A stretch of 64,000 nucleotides of DNA. Origin: DASRHT01 sp035293765 (lineage in GTDB: Bacteria > Chloroflexota > Ktedonobacteria > Ktedonobacterales > Ktedonobacteraceae). The stretch covers positions 1-64,000 of the forward strand of contig DATGMF010000094.1 in NCBI GenBank assembly GCA_035293765.1. Direction: 5' to 3'. This document shows, piece after piece, positions 16,720 through 25,753 of the stretch; positions within the stretch are counted from its first letter, which is position 1, and every line of letters starts with the position of its first letter. The notes below the pieces were generated by a model, which saw only the letters and a list, made by a program, of their open reading frames with translations, was not told the origin of the DNA and made no database searches. The translations under genes were made by a program, and so were the position numbers.

Positions 16720-17895
16720 ATGCTGCTAAGCAAGAAAATTAGGATTGAGGTCAGCGCGCAAGAGGCGGAAGCCTTAGAGTTCATGCAGGGCAAATGTCGC
16801 GGCCTGTACAACTGGTGGATCGGCAAATTGCGCAACGGGGAACGCTGGAACCTCGAACGAGCAAAAAAATCGCTCAGGGAGAGCAAAGTCTTTGACCCTG
16901 ACCTGCGCTTTGTCTATGGCAAGCTCCTCGCAGAAGTGTACTTCCATCTCGATAAGGCGATGCAAGCCTTTTTCAAGCGAGTCGCCGCAGGCGCCGAGAA
17001 ACCAGGCTTTCCCCGCTTCAAGCCGCGACACCAGTTCTTTACCCTCTGCTATCCAGCAATGTACCTGGAAAGAGAGGGCAATACTGTTATCCTCCCCACG
17101 GGAGGCGGACGTAATTGGGGACCGAAACGCTATCCGAACATCCGAGCAAGGCTGACCGAAACGCCACCACAACACTTTCGAGAAGTAGCCGTTTCCCGTG
17201 ATGCGCGAGGAAACTATTATTGCTCGTTTGTGTATGAGAACACAGAGCAGCAAGTTTCCGAGCATGGCATTGTTGCCTTTGATCTCGGCATTAAAACCTT
17301 AGCAACGGGCTATACCGACCACGGGCGGTTTTACCATATTGGCGGGTTCAAGCCATATCGCTGGTACAATAAGCAACTGGACAAAATCCGCTCTAAGCGC
17401 GATAAATGTAAGAAAAAGTCGCGCCGGTATATTCACCTCTCCAGGGTCTACAAACGTGTTTCTGAACAGAAGCGCAACAAACACCGAGACTGTCTGCATA
17501 AAGCATCTCACCTTATCGCGGGCCGACTGGCTGAAAGAGCTGTGGTCATCGGCGATCTTTCCCAACGGCAGATGGTCATCAAGAAAAAAGAGGACGAAAC
17601 CCCGAAAGAACGACGGAAGCGGCAAATCCGCAACCGCATGGTGTATAATGATTGGGGTCTTTACAGCTTTGTGCAGATGCTCAAATACAAGTGCCTGCGC
17701 TTTGGGAAAGAACTGCATATCATAAGTGAACGCGGTACGACCAAAACGTGTCATGGCTGCAAACGCAAAAAGGACATGCCGCTATGGCAACGGACGTATC
17801 GCTGTGAGAACTGCGGCTTGGTGATGGATCGTGACGAGAATAGCGCGATCAATATTTATCAGCGGTTCCTTGCCCGGCTGGGGCCACACACGTAG
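16720..17895 (+). CDS. tnpB: TnpB-family RNA-guided nuclease with unusual RuvC-II site
   Basis: 391 residues, full length. RuvC-I is AFDLGIKTLAT (Asp), RuvC-III is MDRDENSAINI (Asp), and the zinc ribbon is CHGCKRKKD...CENC. The usual RuvC-II glutamate (V-x-x-E-D-L) is Gly here: VVIGDLSQRQM. A Glu sits about 59 residues later in HIISERGTTKTC, the place where rearranged-site TnpB/Fanzor proteins carry a substitute catalytic Glu. So it may still cut, or may be a dead regulator. No tnpA is adjacent. The start has no clear Shine-Dalgarno. Confidence 0.85.
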   Translation: MLLSKKIRIEVSAQEAEALEFMQGKCRGLYNWWIGKLRNGERWNLERAKKSLRESKVFDPDLRFVYGKLLAEVYFHLDKAMQAFFKRVAAGAEKPGFPRFKPRHQFFTLCYPAMYLEREGNTVILPTGGGRNWGPKRYPNIRARLTETPPQHFREVAVSRDARGNYYCSFVYENTEQQVSEHGIVAFDLGIKTLATGYTDHGRFYHIGGFKPYRWYNKQLDKIRSKRDKCKKKSRRYIHLSRVYKRVSEQKRNKHRDCLHKASHLIAGRLAERAVVIGDLSQRQMVIKKKEDETPKERRKRQIRNRMVYNDWGLYSFVQMLKYKCLRFGKELHIISERGTTKTCHGCKRKKDMPLWQRTYRCENCGLVMDRDENSAINIYQRFLARLGPHT

Positions 17896-17932
17896 CCGGT
17901 CTACGTGCGGTGTACTGCATGGGAGTGCAGTA
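17892..17932 (+). repeat. Right-end hairpins of the tnpB element / omega RNA 3' part
   Basis: Just past the stop, ACGTAG/CTACGT pairs across CCGGT, and TACTGCA/TGCAGTA pairs across a 6-base loop. Such hairpins at a tnpB 3' end fit the omega RNA scaffold; the guide would lie to the right of about 17935. Exact element end not determined. Confidence 0.5.
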
Positions 17933-17972
17933 ATCATCACGTTTGAATACGTTTTGAAAGGCAGCTATTTTA

Positions 17973-19112
17973 GTGAAAATCCATGAATATCAGGCCAAAG
18001 ATATTCTGGCGCGCTACGGCATTCCGCTCTATGCAGGAAGCGTAGCAACGACGCCAGAGGAGGCCGAAGCCATCGCTCGCAAAATAGGCGGGCCGGTTGT
18101 TATTAAAGCTCAGGTCTACGTTGGTGGACGGGGCAAAGCTGGTGGCATCCAGTTCGGCGATACCCCGGAGCAGGCCCGCGCGGCGGCAGCAAAAGTCCTC
18201 GGGATGGATATCAAGGGGCTCACGGTAGAAAAAGTCCTGGTTGTCTCCAAGCTAGATATCCAGGCAGAATACTACCTCGGCATCATTCTTGACCGCAAGA
18301 CACAGACCCCCATCGTGATGGTCTCCAAAGAGGGCGGCATCGACATTGAAGAGGTTGCCGCGACCGCTCCCGAAAAGATTATCAAGTACCCCATCGATAT
18401 GCGCTGGGGCCTGCGCCCATTCGAAGCACGCGATATCGTTGCCCGCGCCGGCTTCCCCCACGCGATTATTGCCAAATCCGGCGCGATCCTCTCCGCACTG
18501 GCGAAAGCGTTCATCGAGAGCGATGCCAGTCTCGCCGAGATCAACCCCCTGGCGCTGGCCCCTGACGGACAGGTATACGCCGCCGACGCCAAGATTCTCA
18601 TCGACGATAATGGCCTGTTCCGCCAGAAGGAATATGCCTCCTGGGCCGAACCCGAAGAGTCCAATCCATTGGAATACGAAGCCAAGAAAGCTGGCCTGAC
18701 CTATGTTAAGCTGGACGGCGATATTGGCATTATCGGCAACGGCGCGGGGCTGGTAATGACGACGCTCGATATGGTTGCCCGCGTCGGCGGCAAGCCAGCC
18801 AACTTCCTGGATATCGGTGGCGGCGCCAAAGCGGAAGTGATGCATAAATCGCTAACGTTCGTGGCGCGCGACCCGCAGGTGAAGGGCATTCTGGTCAATA
18901 TCTTCGGCGGTATTACACGCGGCGAAGAGGTCGCGAAGGGCGTCATTATGGCCCAGAGCGAACTCCCCAAAGGCATGCCCATCGTCGTTCGCCTCTCCGG
19001 CACCGGAGCGGAAGAAGGTCGGGCGCTGTTAAAAGATGCCGGGCTGGATTGGGGAAAGGATATGCGCGACGCCGCGCAGAAGATCGTTGCCGCAGTACGC
19101 TCGAAGGGATAG
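17973..19112 (+). CDS. sucC: Succinyl-CoA ligase (ADP-forming), beta subunit
   Basis: 379 residues, normal length. It opens MKIHEYQAKDILARYGIP; the ATP-grasp domain has VVIKAQVYVGGRGKAGG, the metal-site region SLAEINPLAL, and the C-terminal CoA-ligase domain has NIFGGITRGEEVAKG. With SucD it interconverts succinyl-CoA and succinate with substrate-level ATP synthesis in the TCA cycle. The GTG start has AAAGG 11 bases before it; sucD follows after 12 bases. Confidence 0.95.
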   Translation: MKIHEYQAKDILARYGIPLYAGSVATTPEEAEAIARKIGGPVVIKAQVYVGGRGKAGGIQFGDTPEQARAAAAKVLGMDIKGLTVEKVLVVSKLDIQAEYYLGIILDRKTQTPIVMVSKEGGIDIEEVAATAPEKIIKYPIDMRWGLRPFEARDIVARAGFPHAIIAKSGAILSALAKAFIESDASLAEINPLALAPDGQVYAADAKILIDDNGLFRQKEYASWAEPEESNPLEYEAKKAGLTYVKLDGDIGIIGNGAGLVMTTLDMVARVGGKPANFLDIGGGAKAEVMHKSLTFVARDPQVKGILVNIFGGITRGEEVAKGVIMAQSELPKGMPIVVRLSGTGAEEGRALLKDAGLDWGKDMRDAAQKIVAAVRSKG

Positions 19113-19124
19113 AGGATAAGCGAT

Positions 19125-19988
19125 ATGAGTATTCTACTGGATAACACGACGCGGGTCATCGTGCAGGGCATCACCGGGCGCGAAGGGCAATTTCACACCC
19201 GCAATATGCAGGCCGCGGGAACAAAGATCGTCGGCGGCGTCACCCCCGGCAAGGGGGGACAAACTGTAGAGGGCGTCCCCGTCTTTGATACCGTCTCCGA
19301 GGCAAGGGCCGCCACCGATGCTAACGCAAGCTGCATCTTTGTACCTCCTCCAGGCGCGGCAGATGCCATTATGGAGGCCGCCAGCGCCGGCATCAAATTG
19401 ATTGTCTGCATTACTGAGGGCATCCCAGTGATTGATATGACCCGGGCCATGCTGGTGGTACACGAACACGGTGCGCGTCTGATCGGCCCCAACTGCCCGG
19501 GTATGTGTACGCCGGGGCTCGGTAAGATCGGCATCATCCCCTACCAGATCTTCATGCCCGGCCCCGTTGGCTTCATCTCGCGCTCTGGCACACTTACCTA
19601 CGAAGTGGTCTCGCTGCTGACCGAGGCCGGAATCGGACAATCCACCTGCATTGGCATTGGTGGCGATCCCATTATCGGCTCGACTTTTGTTGATTATCTC
19701 AAGCTTTTTGAAGAAGATCCGGGGACCAAAGCGGTAGTAATGTGTGGCGAAATCGGTGGCAGTGACGAGGAGGACGCCGCCGAATTTATCAAAACGATGA
19801 AAAAGCCCGTAGTGGCCTTTGTCTCTGGACGTACTGCCCCTCCGGGGAAACGCATGGGGCATGCTGGCGCGATTATCTCGGGCAATACCGGGACCGCGCA
19901 GGGCAAGGTGGCGGCATTGCAGGCCGCAAACGTGCCCGTTGCGGACACCATTTTTGAAATACCGGACCTGGTCAAAAAGGTGCTATAG
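19125..19988 (+). CDS. sucD: Succinyl-CoA ligase, alpha subunit
   Basis: 287 residues. The CoA-binding N-terminal domain opens VIVQGITGREGQFHTRNM, and the phosphohistidine site is GHAGAIISGNTGTAQGK. GAGGATAAGCGAT precedes the ATG. It is cotranscribed with sucC and closed by a strong hairpin. No other TCA genes are adjacent. Confidence 0.95.
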   Translation: MSILLDNTTRVIVQGITGREGQFHTRNMQAAGTKIVGGVTPGKGGQTVEGVPVFDTVSEARAATDANASCIFVPPPGAADAIMEAASAGIKLIVCITEGIPVIDMTRAMLVVHEHGARLIGPNCPGMCTPGLGKIGIIPYQIFMPGPVGFISRSGTLTYEVVSLLTEAGIGQSTCIGIGGDPIIGSTFVDYLKLFEEDPGTKAVVMCGEIGGSDEEDAAEFIKTMKKPVVAFVSGRTAPPGKRMGHAGAIISGNTGTAQGKVAALQAANVPVADTIFEIPDLVKKVL

Positions 19989-20018
19989 CGGCTTTACTGG
20001 CTGAACGTTTTCAGTTCA

Positions 20019-20051
20019 GCATCCTGAGCCTGTTTTTCAGGCTCAGGATGC
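20019..20051 (+). terminator. Hairpin ending the sucCD operon
   Basis: GCATCCTGAGCCTG and its exact complement enclose a TTTTT loop: a 14-bp perfect stem 31 bases after the sucD stop. The downstream tail has only a short T-run. Confidence 0.65.
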
Positions 20052-20117
20052 CTGGCAGTTTTATCCATACGAACCCCATCCTTTTGCAAGGGATGGGGTT
20101 ATGATCGAGGAATCAGC

Positions 20118-21290
20118 ATGACAACGGCCCTCATCTACGATCCGATTTTTTTAGAGCATCATACGCCGTCGAAGCATCCAGAGCGGCCACAGCGGGTCGA
20201 GATGGCGATGGAGATCTTGAAGGCGCTCAACTGGCTGGAACGCGATGGCCTAGTACAGTTAGCGCCGCGCGCCGCAACTGTGGAGGAGCTGGCAACCGTA
20301 CACGAGGTAGAGTATATTCGCGAAGTGGAGGAAGCCTGTCAGAAAGCCGCGCAAGAAGAGGCGGCGGGCGGACGTAAAAGCTGCTACTTCGCCACCGATA
20401 CCTACGTCTCCGCCAGGTCGTACGAGGCCGCACTCAAAGCAGCGGGCGCGCCACTGGTGGCTATTGACGCGATTATGAAGGGCGAGATCAATAACGCCTA
20501 CTGCCTGGTGCGACCCCCGGGACATCATGCCCTGCCAGAATCTGCAATGGGCTTCTGCATTTTTAATAACGTTGCCGTTGCCGCCCGTTATGCTATCGAC
20601 CGCTACGGGTTAGAGCGGGTGATGATCATCGATTACGATGTGCATCACGGCAATGGCACCCAGGAAATGTTTTACGAAGACCCGCGCGTGCTCTATTTCT
20701 CGCTCCACCAGGCTCCATTCTACCCCGGCACCGGTCTATCCGATGAGCGAGGGGAGGGACCAGGGCTGGGAACAACCATTAATGTCCCCCTGCCCGCAAA
20801 AACCGGCTTTGAAACTTACGATCCGATCTTTCGCCAGTTTATGGCTCCGGCGGCGGATCGCTTTGATCCACAGCTCATCCTGGTGTCCGCGGGCTTTGAC
20901 GCTCACTGGAAAGAGAACGATACAGGCACGGGACTGGTCGCGCCCGATATGAACATTTCCACAGCGGGCTTCGCCAAGCTCAATCAGATTATTATTGACC
21001 TGGCTAACACGCTGTGTAATGGACGTTTGATCCTGATACAGGAGGGCGGCTATCATCTGGAAGCAACCGCCAGTTGTGTGGCAACCTGCATCAATCTCCT
21101 GCTTGGCGACGATGCTGCCGTAGATAGCCTCGGATCTGCTCCGCACTACCCCTACCGCATCAATACCGATGTGCTCATTGCCGAGCTCCGGCGTATTCAT
21201 GGGCTAACAGGTTACCGCATGCGTCACGCGCCCAAACCGGATATCGAACGACTGCGGCGCGAAGTCAAAGGACCGGAAAACGAATCGTAG
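20118..21290 (+). CDS. Histone deacetylase-family amidohydrolase
   Basis: 390 residues. All arginase/deacetylase-fold motifs are present: RPPGHHA, GFCIFNNVA, IIDYDVHHGNGTQ with zinc Asp and His, VSAGFDAH with the second zinc Asp, and QEGGYH with the transition-state Tyr. Bacterial members hydrolyse acetylated polyamines, acetoin-related or other amides, and some deacylate proteins such as acetyl-CoA synthetase. Substrate unknown. GAGGAATC precedes the ATG. It stands alone after sucCD. Confidence 0.88.
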   Translation: MTTALIYDPIFLEHHTPSKHPERPQRVEMAMEILKALNWLERDGLVQLAPRAATVEELATVHEVEYIREVEEACQKAAQEEAAGGRKSCYFATDTYVSARSYEAALKAAGAPLVAIDAIMKGEINNAYCLVRPPGHHALPESAMGFCIFNNVAVAARYAIDRYGLERVMIIDYDVHHGNGTQEMFYEDPRVLYFSLHQAPFYPGTGLSDERGEGPGLGTTINVPLPAKTGFETYDPIFRQFMAPAADRFDPQLILVSAGFDAHWKENDTGTGLVAPDMNISTAGFAKLNQIIIDLANTLCNGRLILIQEGGYHLEATASCVATCINLLLGDDAAVDSLGSAPHYPYRINTDVLIAELRRIHGLTGYRMRHAPKPDIERLRREVKGPENES

Positions 21291-21311
21291 GGGCAGGGCT
21301 TGCCCCTGCCC
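21291..21311 (+). terminator. GC-rich hairpin after the deacetylase gene
   Basis: GGGCAGGG/CCCTGCCC with a 5-base loop begins at the base after the stop codon. No T-run follows. Confidence 0.5.
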
Positions 21312-21553
21312 TGCCCAAACCTCCTACATCCAATCAAACTATTTTTGGTGACCAGTCAGGTAATCTGCCTCCTTACTTCCGATCTGTTCACTTTTGTCCC
21401 AGGCTCTAGCATGCCATATTCACGATTACCTTTGAGAATGCCCCACACCATATAGAATAAAAATAGATCAGGCATTGACGCCGCAGAGTAAAAGACGATA
21501 CACTAAAAGAGGCGCTATCAAGTATCCAGCAATGCAGGTAGTTAAGAGGTGTT

Positions 21554-22429
21554 ATGTCATCTCAATTTGAACAGATACGTTTACTGACCGATGATGATGT
21601 GCGGCATGTCGAGCGTCTTGTCCGCACGTCTGAATATATTTATCAGCGATTCACTCTGGAAGAGTTACCGCTGATACTCAAGCATTATCCAGCAATCGGC
21701 ATTTTCCACGACTTCTCCATGTATGGCTTTCTCTTATCCCAGATCGTGAATCCCCCTCACGCCTGGATCGGGGGCTTTGGCGTGAGCTGGACGGAGAGTA
21801 ACGCTTATCTCGATATCCTTTTTACCTTACTTGAACGCCTGTATCCCGCCCTGATAACACGCGGCGTTCGTTATCTTCACTACTCCGGCAATAACGCTGA
21901 CCGTGACTGGCTCCGCAATAACCTGCTCACCCACGGCTTTATCCCATATCGCCTCCTTTACTCTTATGACAAGTTTGGCTATAGTATCCCAACCTCAGGC
22001 AATCAGGAGGTTACCATCCGTCCAGCGAGATTCACCAGCACAGGCGGAGATATGAAGGCCCTTCTGGCTATCGAAGATGCCTGCTTCGATGACCTCTGGC
22101 GCTATGACTCTATCGCTTTTAACGATATTGCAGCTACCCACCCCTATTTTGTAGTAGCGGAATTGCAGCGTAAAGTGATTGGATATCAGTTCAATACTGT
22201 CGATGAGGAGAATGGTTACCTGGTGCGTATCGCCGTTCATCCCTCTGTCGGCAACAAAGGCATAGGGGCGCGTCTCATGGCGGAAGCGATCCGTTTTTTT
22301 GAGCAAGCAGGCACGCCACACATTCTGCTCAACACAGAGGAAACGAACACTCATGCCCATCGCCTCTACGAATGGTTTGGCTTCGTCCGGCTCCAGCAAA
22401 CAGGATTTGTGCTCAGAAAATATTTATAG
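21554..22429 (+). CDS. GNAT-family N-acetyltransferase with two GNAT-like halves
   Basis: 291 residues. The C-terminal GNAT domain (about 155-290) has the acetyl-CoA loop VRIAVHPSVGNKGIGARLM and the NTEETNTHAHRLYEWFGF end motif. The N-terminal half looks like a degenerate GNAT fold without a clear loop, as in mycothiol-synthase-like or ribosomal acetyltransferases. The acceptor substrate is unknown. AAGAGGTG precedes the ATG. Confidence 0.75.
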   Translation: MSSQFEQIRLLTDDDVRHVERLVRTSEYIYQRFTLEELPLILKHYPAIGIFHDFSMYGFLLSQIVNPPHAWIGGFGVSWTESNAYLDILFTLLERLYPALITRGVRYLHYSGNNADRDWLRNNLLTHGFIPYRLLYSYDKFGYSIPTSGNQEVTIRPARFTSTGGDMKALLAIEDACFDDLWRYDSIAFNDIAATHPYFVVAELQRKVIGYQFNTVDEENGYLVRIAVHPSVGNKGIGARLMAEAIRFFEQAGTPHILLNTEETNTHAHRLYEWFGFVRLQQTGFVLRKYL

Positions 22430-22480
22430 CGCAGGATGGGGTAAAGTTGAAGGGGCTAGCATAAAACACCGCTCCCTTTC

Positions 22481-22592
22481 GTAGGGACCTCCCACGATGA
22501 ATCGGAGAGCTACAGCACGTCCGGTTCACCACCGTTCCCCTCTGCGAATGAAATACGGGCGATAAATCGGACGCGGTCAACCGGGTCCCTAC
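22481..22592. repeat. Palindromic intergenic repeat, about 112 bp
   Basis: GTAGGGACC at 22481 and its complement GGTCCCTAC at 22584 bound a GC-rich segment that contains two CGAT-AATCG motifs (near 22496 and 22560). The right arm overlaps the 3' end of the cyclase gene. It has the form of a small non-coding interspersed repeat or MITE; other genomic copies were not examined. Confidence 0.45.
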
Positions 22593-24505
22593 AGTAGCCC
22601 TAGCAGGTAGCGCACAGTTAAGGGGGCGGATTTATTTTTGACCGCCAGTTGGAAGGGCTGGCCCACCTGAACATGGCGGTACACATGCATATAGGATGGA
22701 TCGTTGAGCAGAATATTGTTATCGGAAACATTGTTCTGAAGGCGCGAGGCAACATTGACGGTGTCGCCTATTGCGGTATAGTTCTGCATCCGTTCCTGCG
22801 ATCCCACATTGCCCACTGTAGCCAAGCCGGTATTGACACCGATGCCAAACATCACCTGCGTTTCCTGCGGCTGAGAACGCTGGTACTCCAAGACGGCCAT
22901 ACGCATCTTCCAGGCCGCCCGTACTGCTCGCATGGCATGATTTTTTTGCGGCAGGGGTGCATTGAAAATAGCCATGAGCGCGTCCCCCTGAAAGGCTGTG
23001 AGCGTTCCCTCCTCTTCCCAGATGGCCTCACACATAATTTTGAGATAGCGATTAATCAGGTGCATCACTTCTTCAGGGGGCATACTTTCGCTTAAACGCG
23101 TATAGCCACGAATATCGGCAAAAACCACAGAAATTTCTTTGGTCTCGCCTCCCAGATTGAGCGCCTGCGGATCTCTGATCAATTGTTGCACAACGTTAGG
23201 ATGGACGTACCGCTCGAATATGCGCCGTATCTGCTTGACCTGCGCTTCCGAACGTTTCAGTTCGGTACGATCATCCACTACCAGCGCCATGCCGATATGC
23301 ACTCCCTGAGGGTCGCGCAACGAAGAAACGTAGAGATTCAAGTTCACCAGACCCCGTCCGGGAATCTCACAATCAATCGAGTTGGGCACAATTGTCCCAT
23401 GATCGTGGAGCGCATTAGCATTATAGAGGAGTTCGCTTAATCCGGCCTGAGAGCGAGCTCTAAAAACCTCTCGATAGTGCTTCCCCAACGCCTCTATCGG
23501 GTTCATGCTGAGAATAGCGCCCGCCGCGTGGTTAAACGTCGTGATAAGGCCGGTAGAATCTGTAGTGATGACTCCATTGGCAATAGAGGAGAAGATGTTA
23601 TCCATGTATTGCTTATCTTCTCTTACCTGCTGGAGGGCTTTATTCAGATCAGCGAACAGTCGGGCGTTATCAATGGCGATGGCGGCCTGATTGCAGAAGG
23701 CCAGGAGCAAGTCACGGTGACGAGGGCCAAATAAATTGGCATTGATGCGGCTATCCACATAGACCACGCCGATGCAGTTATTACGCACCACCAGCGGGGC
23801 GCACATGATGGAGCGAATGCCGTAGGCCATGATGCTTTCCTGGGCGCGCAGAGCATCATCAACCTGAGCATCGTCGGCCAGCAGCGGCTGCCTTGAGCTG
23901 ATAACGCGTTTGACGGTGCCGCGGCTGATCTGGGCGGTCGCAAATTCGCTTTCGGGGATCGAACGCGCCGCTTTATCACGCGCAATGGTAAACTCGGGCT
24001 CGCCCGTCGCCGGGTTCACCAGCATCAGAAAGCCACGTTCCGCATTGACAAAATCAATCACGCGGTCCATCACCAAGCGCAGCACTTCGTCGAACTCAAG
24101 GGTCGAATTGAGCGTACGTGCGATATTATACAGCGTTTCTAGCTCACTACTGTGCTGCTTGAGATTGATAATGCTGCTATTGAGAGCTTCGCGCTCGCGT
24201 TCAAAGACCGCGCCCTGGCCGGAGTGACCGTTGCCTTGCGAAGATACCTGCTGGAGCATCAAGAGAACACGCTGCAGAGCCTGGCTTAGCCGCCCAAGCT
24301 CCAGATCGGCCATCCGATTGGCATGCAGCGAATCGGTGAGCAGTCGAACACGAGGATCATCTACTTCACTGGCATACTGTCCTTCAACGGCCTTCTCTAG
24401 CTTACGACCATGCTCATGCAGGGTACGCGAAATACGCACCAGCGTATCACCAATCAAGCGCAAATCATTGCCAGCACTCAATACCCAGTCAGGTGATGCC
24501 GCCAT
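22589..24505 (-). CDS. GAF-PAS adenylate/guanylate cyclase (class III)
   Basis: 638 residues, cytoplasmic. The N-terminal helical region (1-120) is followed by a GAF domain (about 125-280, NAERGFLMLVN...APLVV), a PAS domain (about 295-410, GVITTDSTGLITTFN), and a class III cyclase domain (about 450-630). Both metal-binding aspartates are present (VFADIRGYT and FQGDALMAIF). The transition-state Asn/Arg are in GDTVNVASRL. The purine-selecting Lys before FxGD is replaced (GTLTAFQGD), so nucleotide preference is uncertain. GGAGGA lies before the ATG. The signal sensed is unknown. Confidence 0.88.
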   Translation of the reverse strand: MAASPDWVLSAGNDLRLIGDTLVRISRTLHEHGRKLEKAVEGQYASEVDDPRVRLLTDSLHANRMADLELGRLSQALQRVLLMLQQVSSQGNGHSGQGAVFEREREALNSSIINLKQHSSELETLYNIARTLNSTLEFDEVLRLVMDRVIDFVNAERGFLMLVNPATGEPEFTIARDKAARSIPESEFATAQISRGTVKRVISSRQPLLADDAQVDDALRAQESIMAYGIRSIMCAPLVVRNNCIGVVYVDSRINANLFGPRHRDLLLAFCNQAAIAIDNARLFADLNKALQQVREDKQYMDNIFSSIANGVITTDSTGLITTFNHAAGAILSMNPIEALGKHYREVFRARSQAGLSELLYNANALHDHGTIVPNSIDCEIPGRGLVNLNLYVSSLRDPQGVHIGMALVVDDRTELKRSEAQVKQIRRIFERYVHPNVVQQLIRDPQALNLGGETKEISVVFADIRGYTRLSESMPPEEVMHLINRYLKIMCEAIWEEEGTLTAFQGDALMAIFNAPLPQKNHAMRAVRAAWKMRMAVLEYQRSQPQETQVMFGIGVNTGLATVGNVGSQERMQNYTAIGDTVNVASRLQNNVSDNNILLNDPSYMHVYRHVQVGQPFQLAVKNKSAPLTVRYLLGLL

Positions 24506-24685
24506 GTGGCTTCCTCCGTCTATCCCCAGGCGTGTAACCCGATCCCGCTGTTTCCCTCAAACGGCAACATAGGCTCAGTTACAGGGCTTTTTTGACAAAT
24601 CTCGTTGAGAGTACGGCCATATTATAACACAGCAAGACCGGCAAGAGCATCTATTAACCAGACTTTTTACAGGTCTCCGGCTTGT

Positions 24686-25585
24686 CTATACGCCAGATTG
24701 TTCCAGGTATTGAGCAAACGACATCGGGACAAAAGCAAAATCGCGCTCAACGCTGTTGAGATCGGTCACATTATCAAAGGAGAAGAGCGCCATAGCGGCC
24801 TTTGTCAAGGGAGGCCGCGGCAAAACCGCCTCCATCACTGCGGCACCGATGCCGACCAGAGGCGTGGGGGCATAGAGTTTGGGCCGCCTGGTGTGCATTG
24901 CCTTGAGCAATAGATCAAAGACTTGCGTAAATGAATACTGCTCAGGACCACCAATCGTATAAATTTTTCCGTTAGTGTGCTGCGGATCTGCGAGCACTTT
25001 GATGATGACTGTCACCACATCTTCAACATAGATGGGCTGGAACATCGTCTTGCCGCCGCCAATCAGCGGCACCACGGGAGCAGTGCGGATCAGCTCGGCA
25101 AGCCCCTTAATGAAGGGCGCGTCTTTGCCAAAAAGCACCGATGGGCGGATAATACTCCAATCCAGCCCGCTTTCTATCAGCATCTTCTCCGCCAGGTAAC
25201 GCCCCTGCATGTAGCTGCCTGGTTCATCCGGCCTGGTGCCCAGACCACTAATCTCAATCATGCGCTTTACGCCAGCAGCTTTTGCAGCTTCAACCAGATG
25301 GGCGGTACCCTGAACGTTTGTCTTTTCATAGCGGTTGCCAGGCGATTCTTTGCGGTCAGCCGTAAGGAAACTGGCATGAACGATGGTTTCTATACCATTC
25401 ACAGCAGCGGCTAATGTATCAGCAATAGTGGTATCACCCTGCACGAGTTCTACTTTATCCCCTGGCAGGACTGCCGCCGCACGTTGCACATCGCGTACCA
25501 GGCAGCGCGGTCTCTCCCCTAAAGAAACCAGGCGAGCCACCAAATGATGCCCAATATAGCCTGTTGCCCCTGTAATCAGAATCAT
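24686..25585 (-). CDS. NmrA/NDUFA9-like atypical SDR NAD(P)-binding protein
   Basis: 299 residues. The Rossmann motif is TGATGYIGHHLV near residue 5, followed by YMQGRYLAEK (YxxxK) and IIRPSVLFG with the typical proline turn. This is the extended/atypical SDR group that includes NmrA and complex I NDUFA9-type proteins; activity is unknown and could be reductase, epimerase or a redox sensor. The start ATG has GGAGAGGAG upstream. It lies downstream of the PKS gene on the same strand, but a long inverted repeat separates them. Confidence 0.8.
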   Translation of the reverse strand: MILITGATGYIGHHLVARLVSLGERPRCLVRDVQRAAAVLPGDKVELVQGDTTIADTLAAAVNGIETIVHASFLTADRKESPGNRYEKTNVQGTAHLVEAAKAAGVKRMIEISGLGTRPDEPGSYMQGRYLAEKMLIESGLDWSIIRPSVLFGKDAPFIKGLAELIRTAPVVPLIGGGKTMFQPIYVEDVVTVIIKVLADPQHTNGKIYTIGGPEQYSFTQVFDLLLKAMHTRRPKLYAPTPLVGIGAAVMEAVLPRPPLTKAAMALFSFDNVTDLNSVERDFAFVPMSFAQYLEQSGV

Positions 25586-25688
25586 AATCGTCTCCTCTCC
25601 TTAGCTCTCTCATTGCTCCGCTTATTAGTATAAGCTGGCAGCAAACAACGCGCCAGAGGGTAGAGACACAGATAAAAAGGTGAGTAGA

Positions 25689-25747
25689 CCAATGCAAATT
25701 GCGCATTGCATCACTGTATAGACGATGCGATACACAATTTGCATTGG
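25689..25747. repeat. Long inverted repeat upstream of the NmrA-like gene and after the PKS gene
   Basis: CCAATGCAAATTG (25689-25701) and its complement CAATTTGCATTGG (25735-25747) are 13-bp perfect arms; an inner CGCAT/ATGCG pair extends the stem. It can act as the PKS terminator or as an operator; no T-run is seen on the minus strand. Confidence 0.5.
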
Positions 25748-25753
25748 CAGCGC

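Noticed and set aside
18252..19862. Long minus-strand frames opposite sucC and sucD
   Set aside because: They are antisense shadows typical of GC-rich coding DNA; sucCD are unambiguous.
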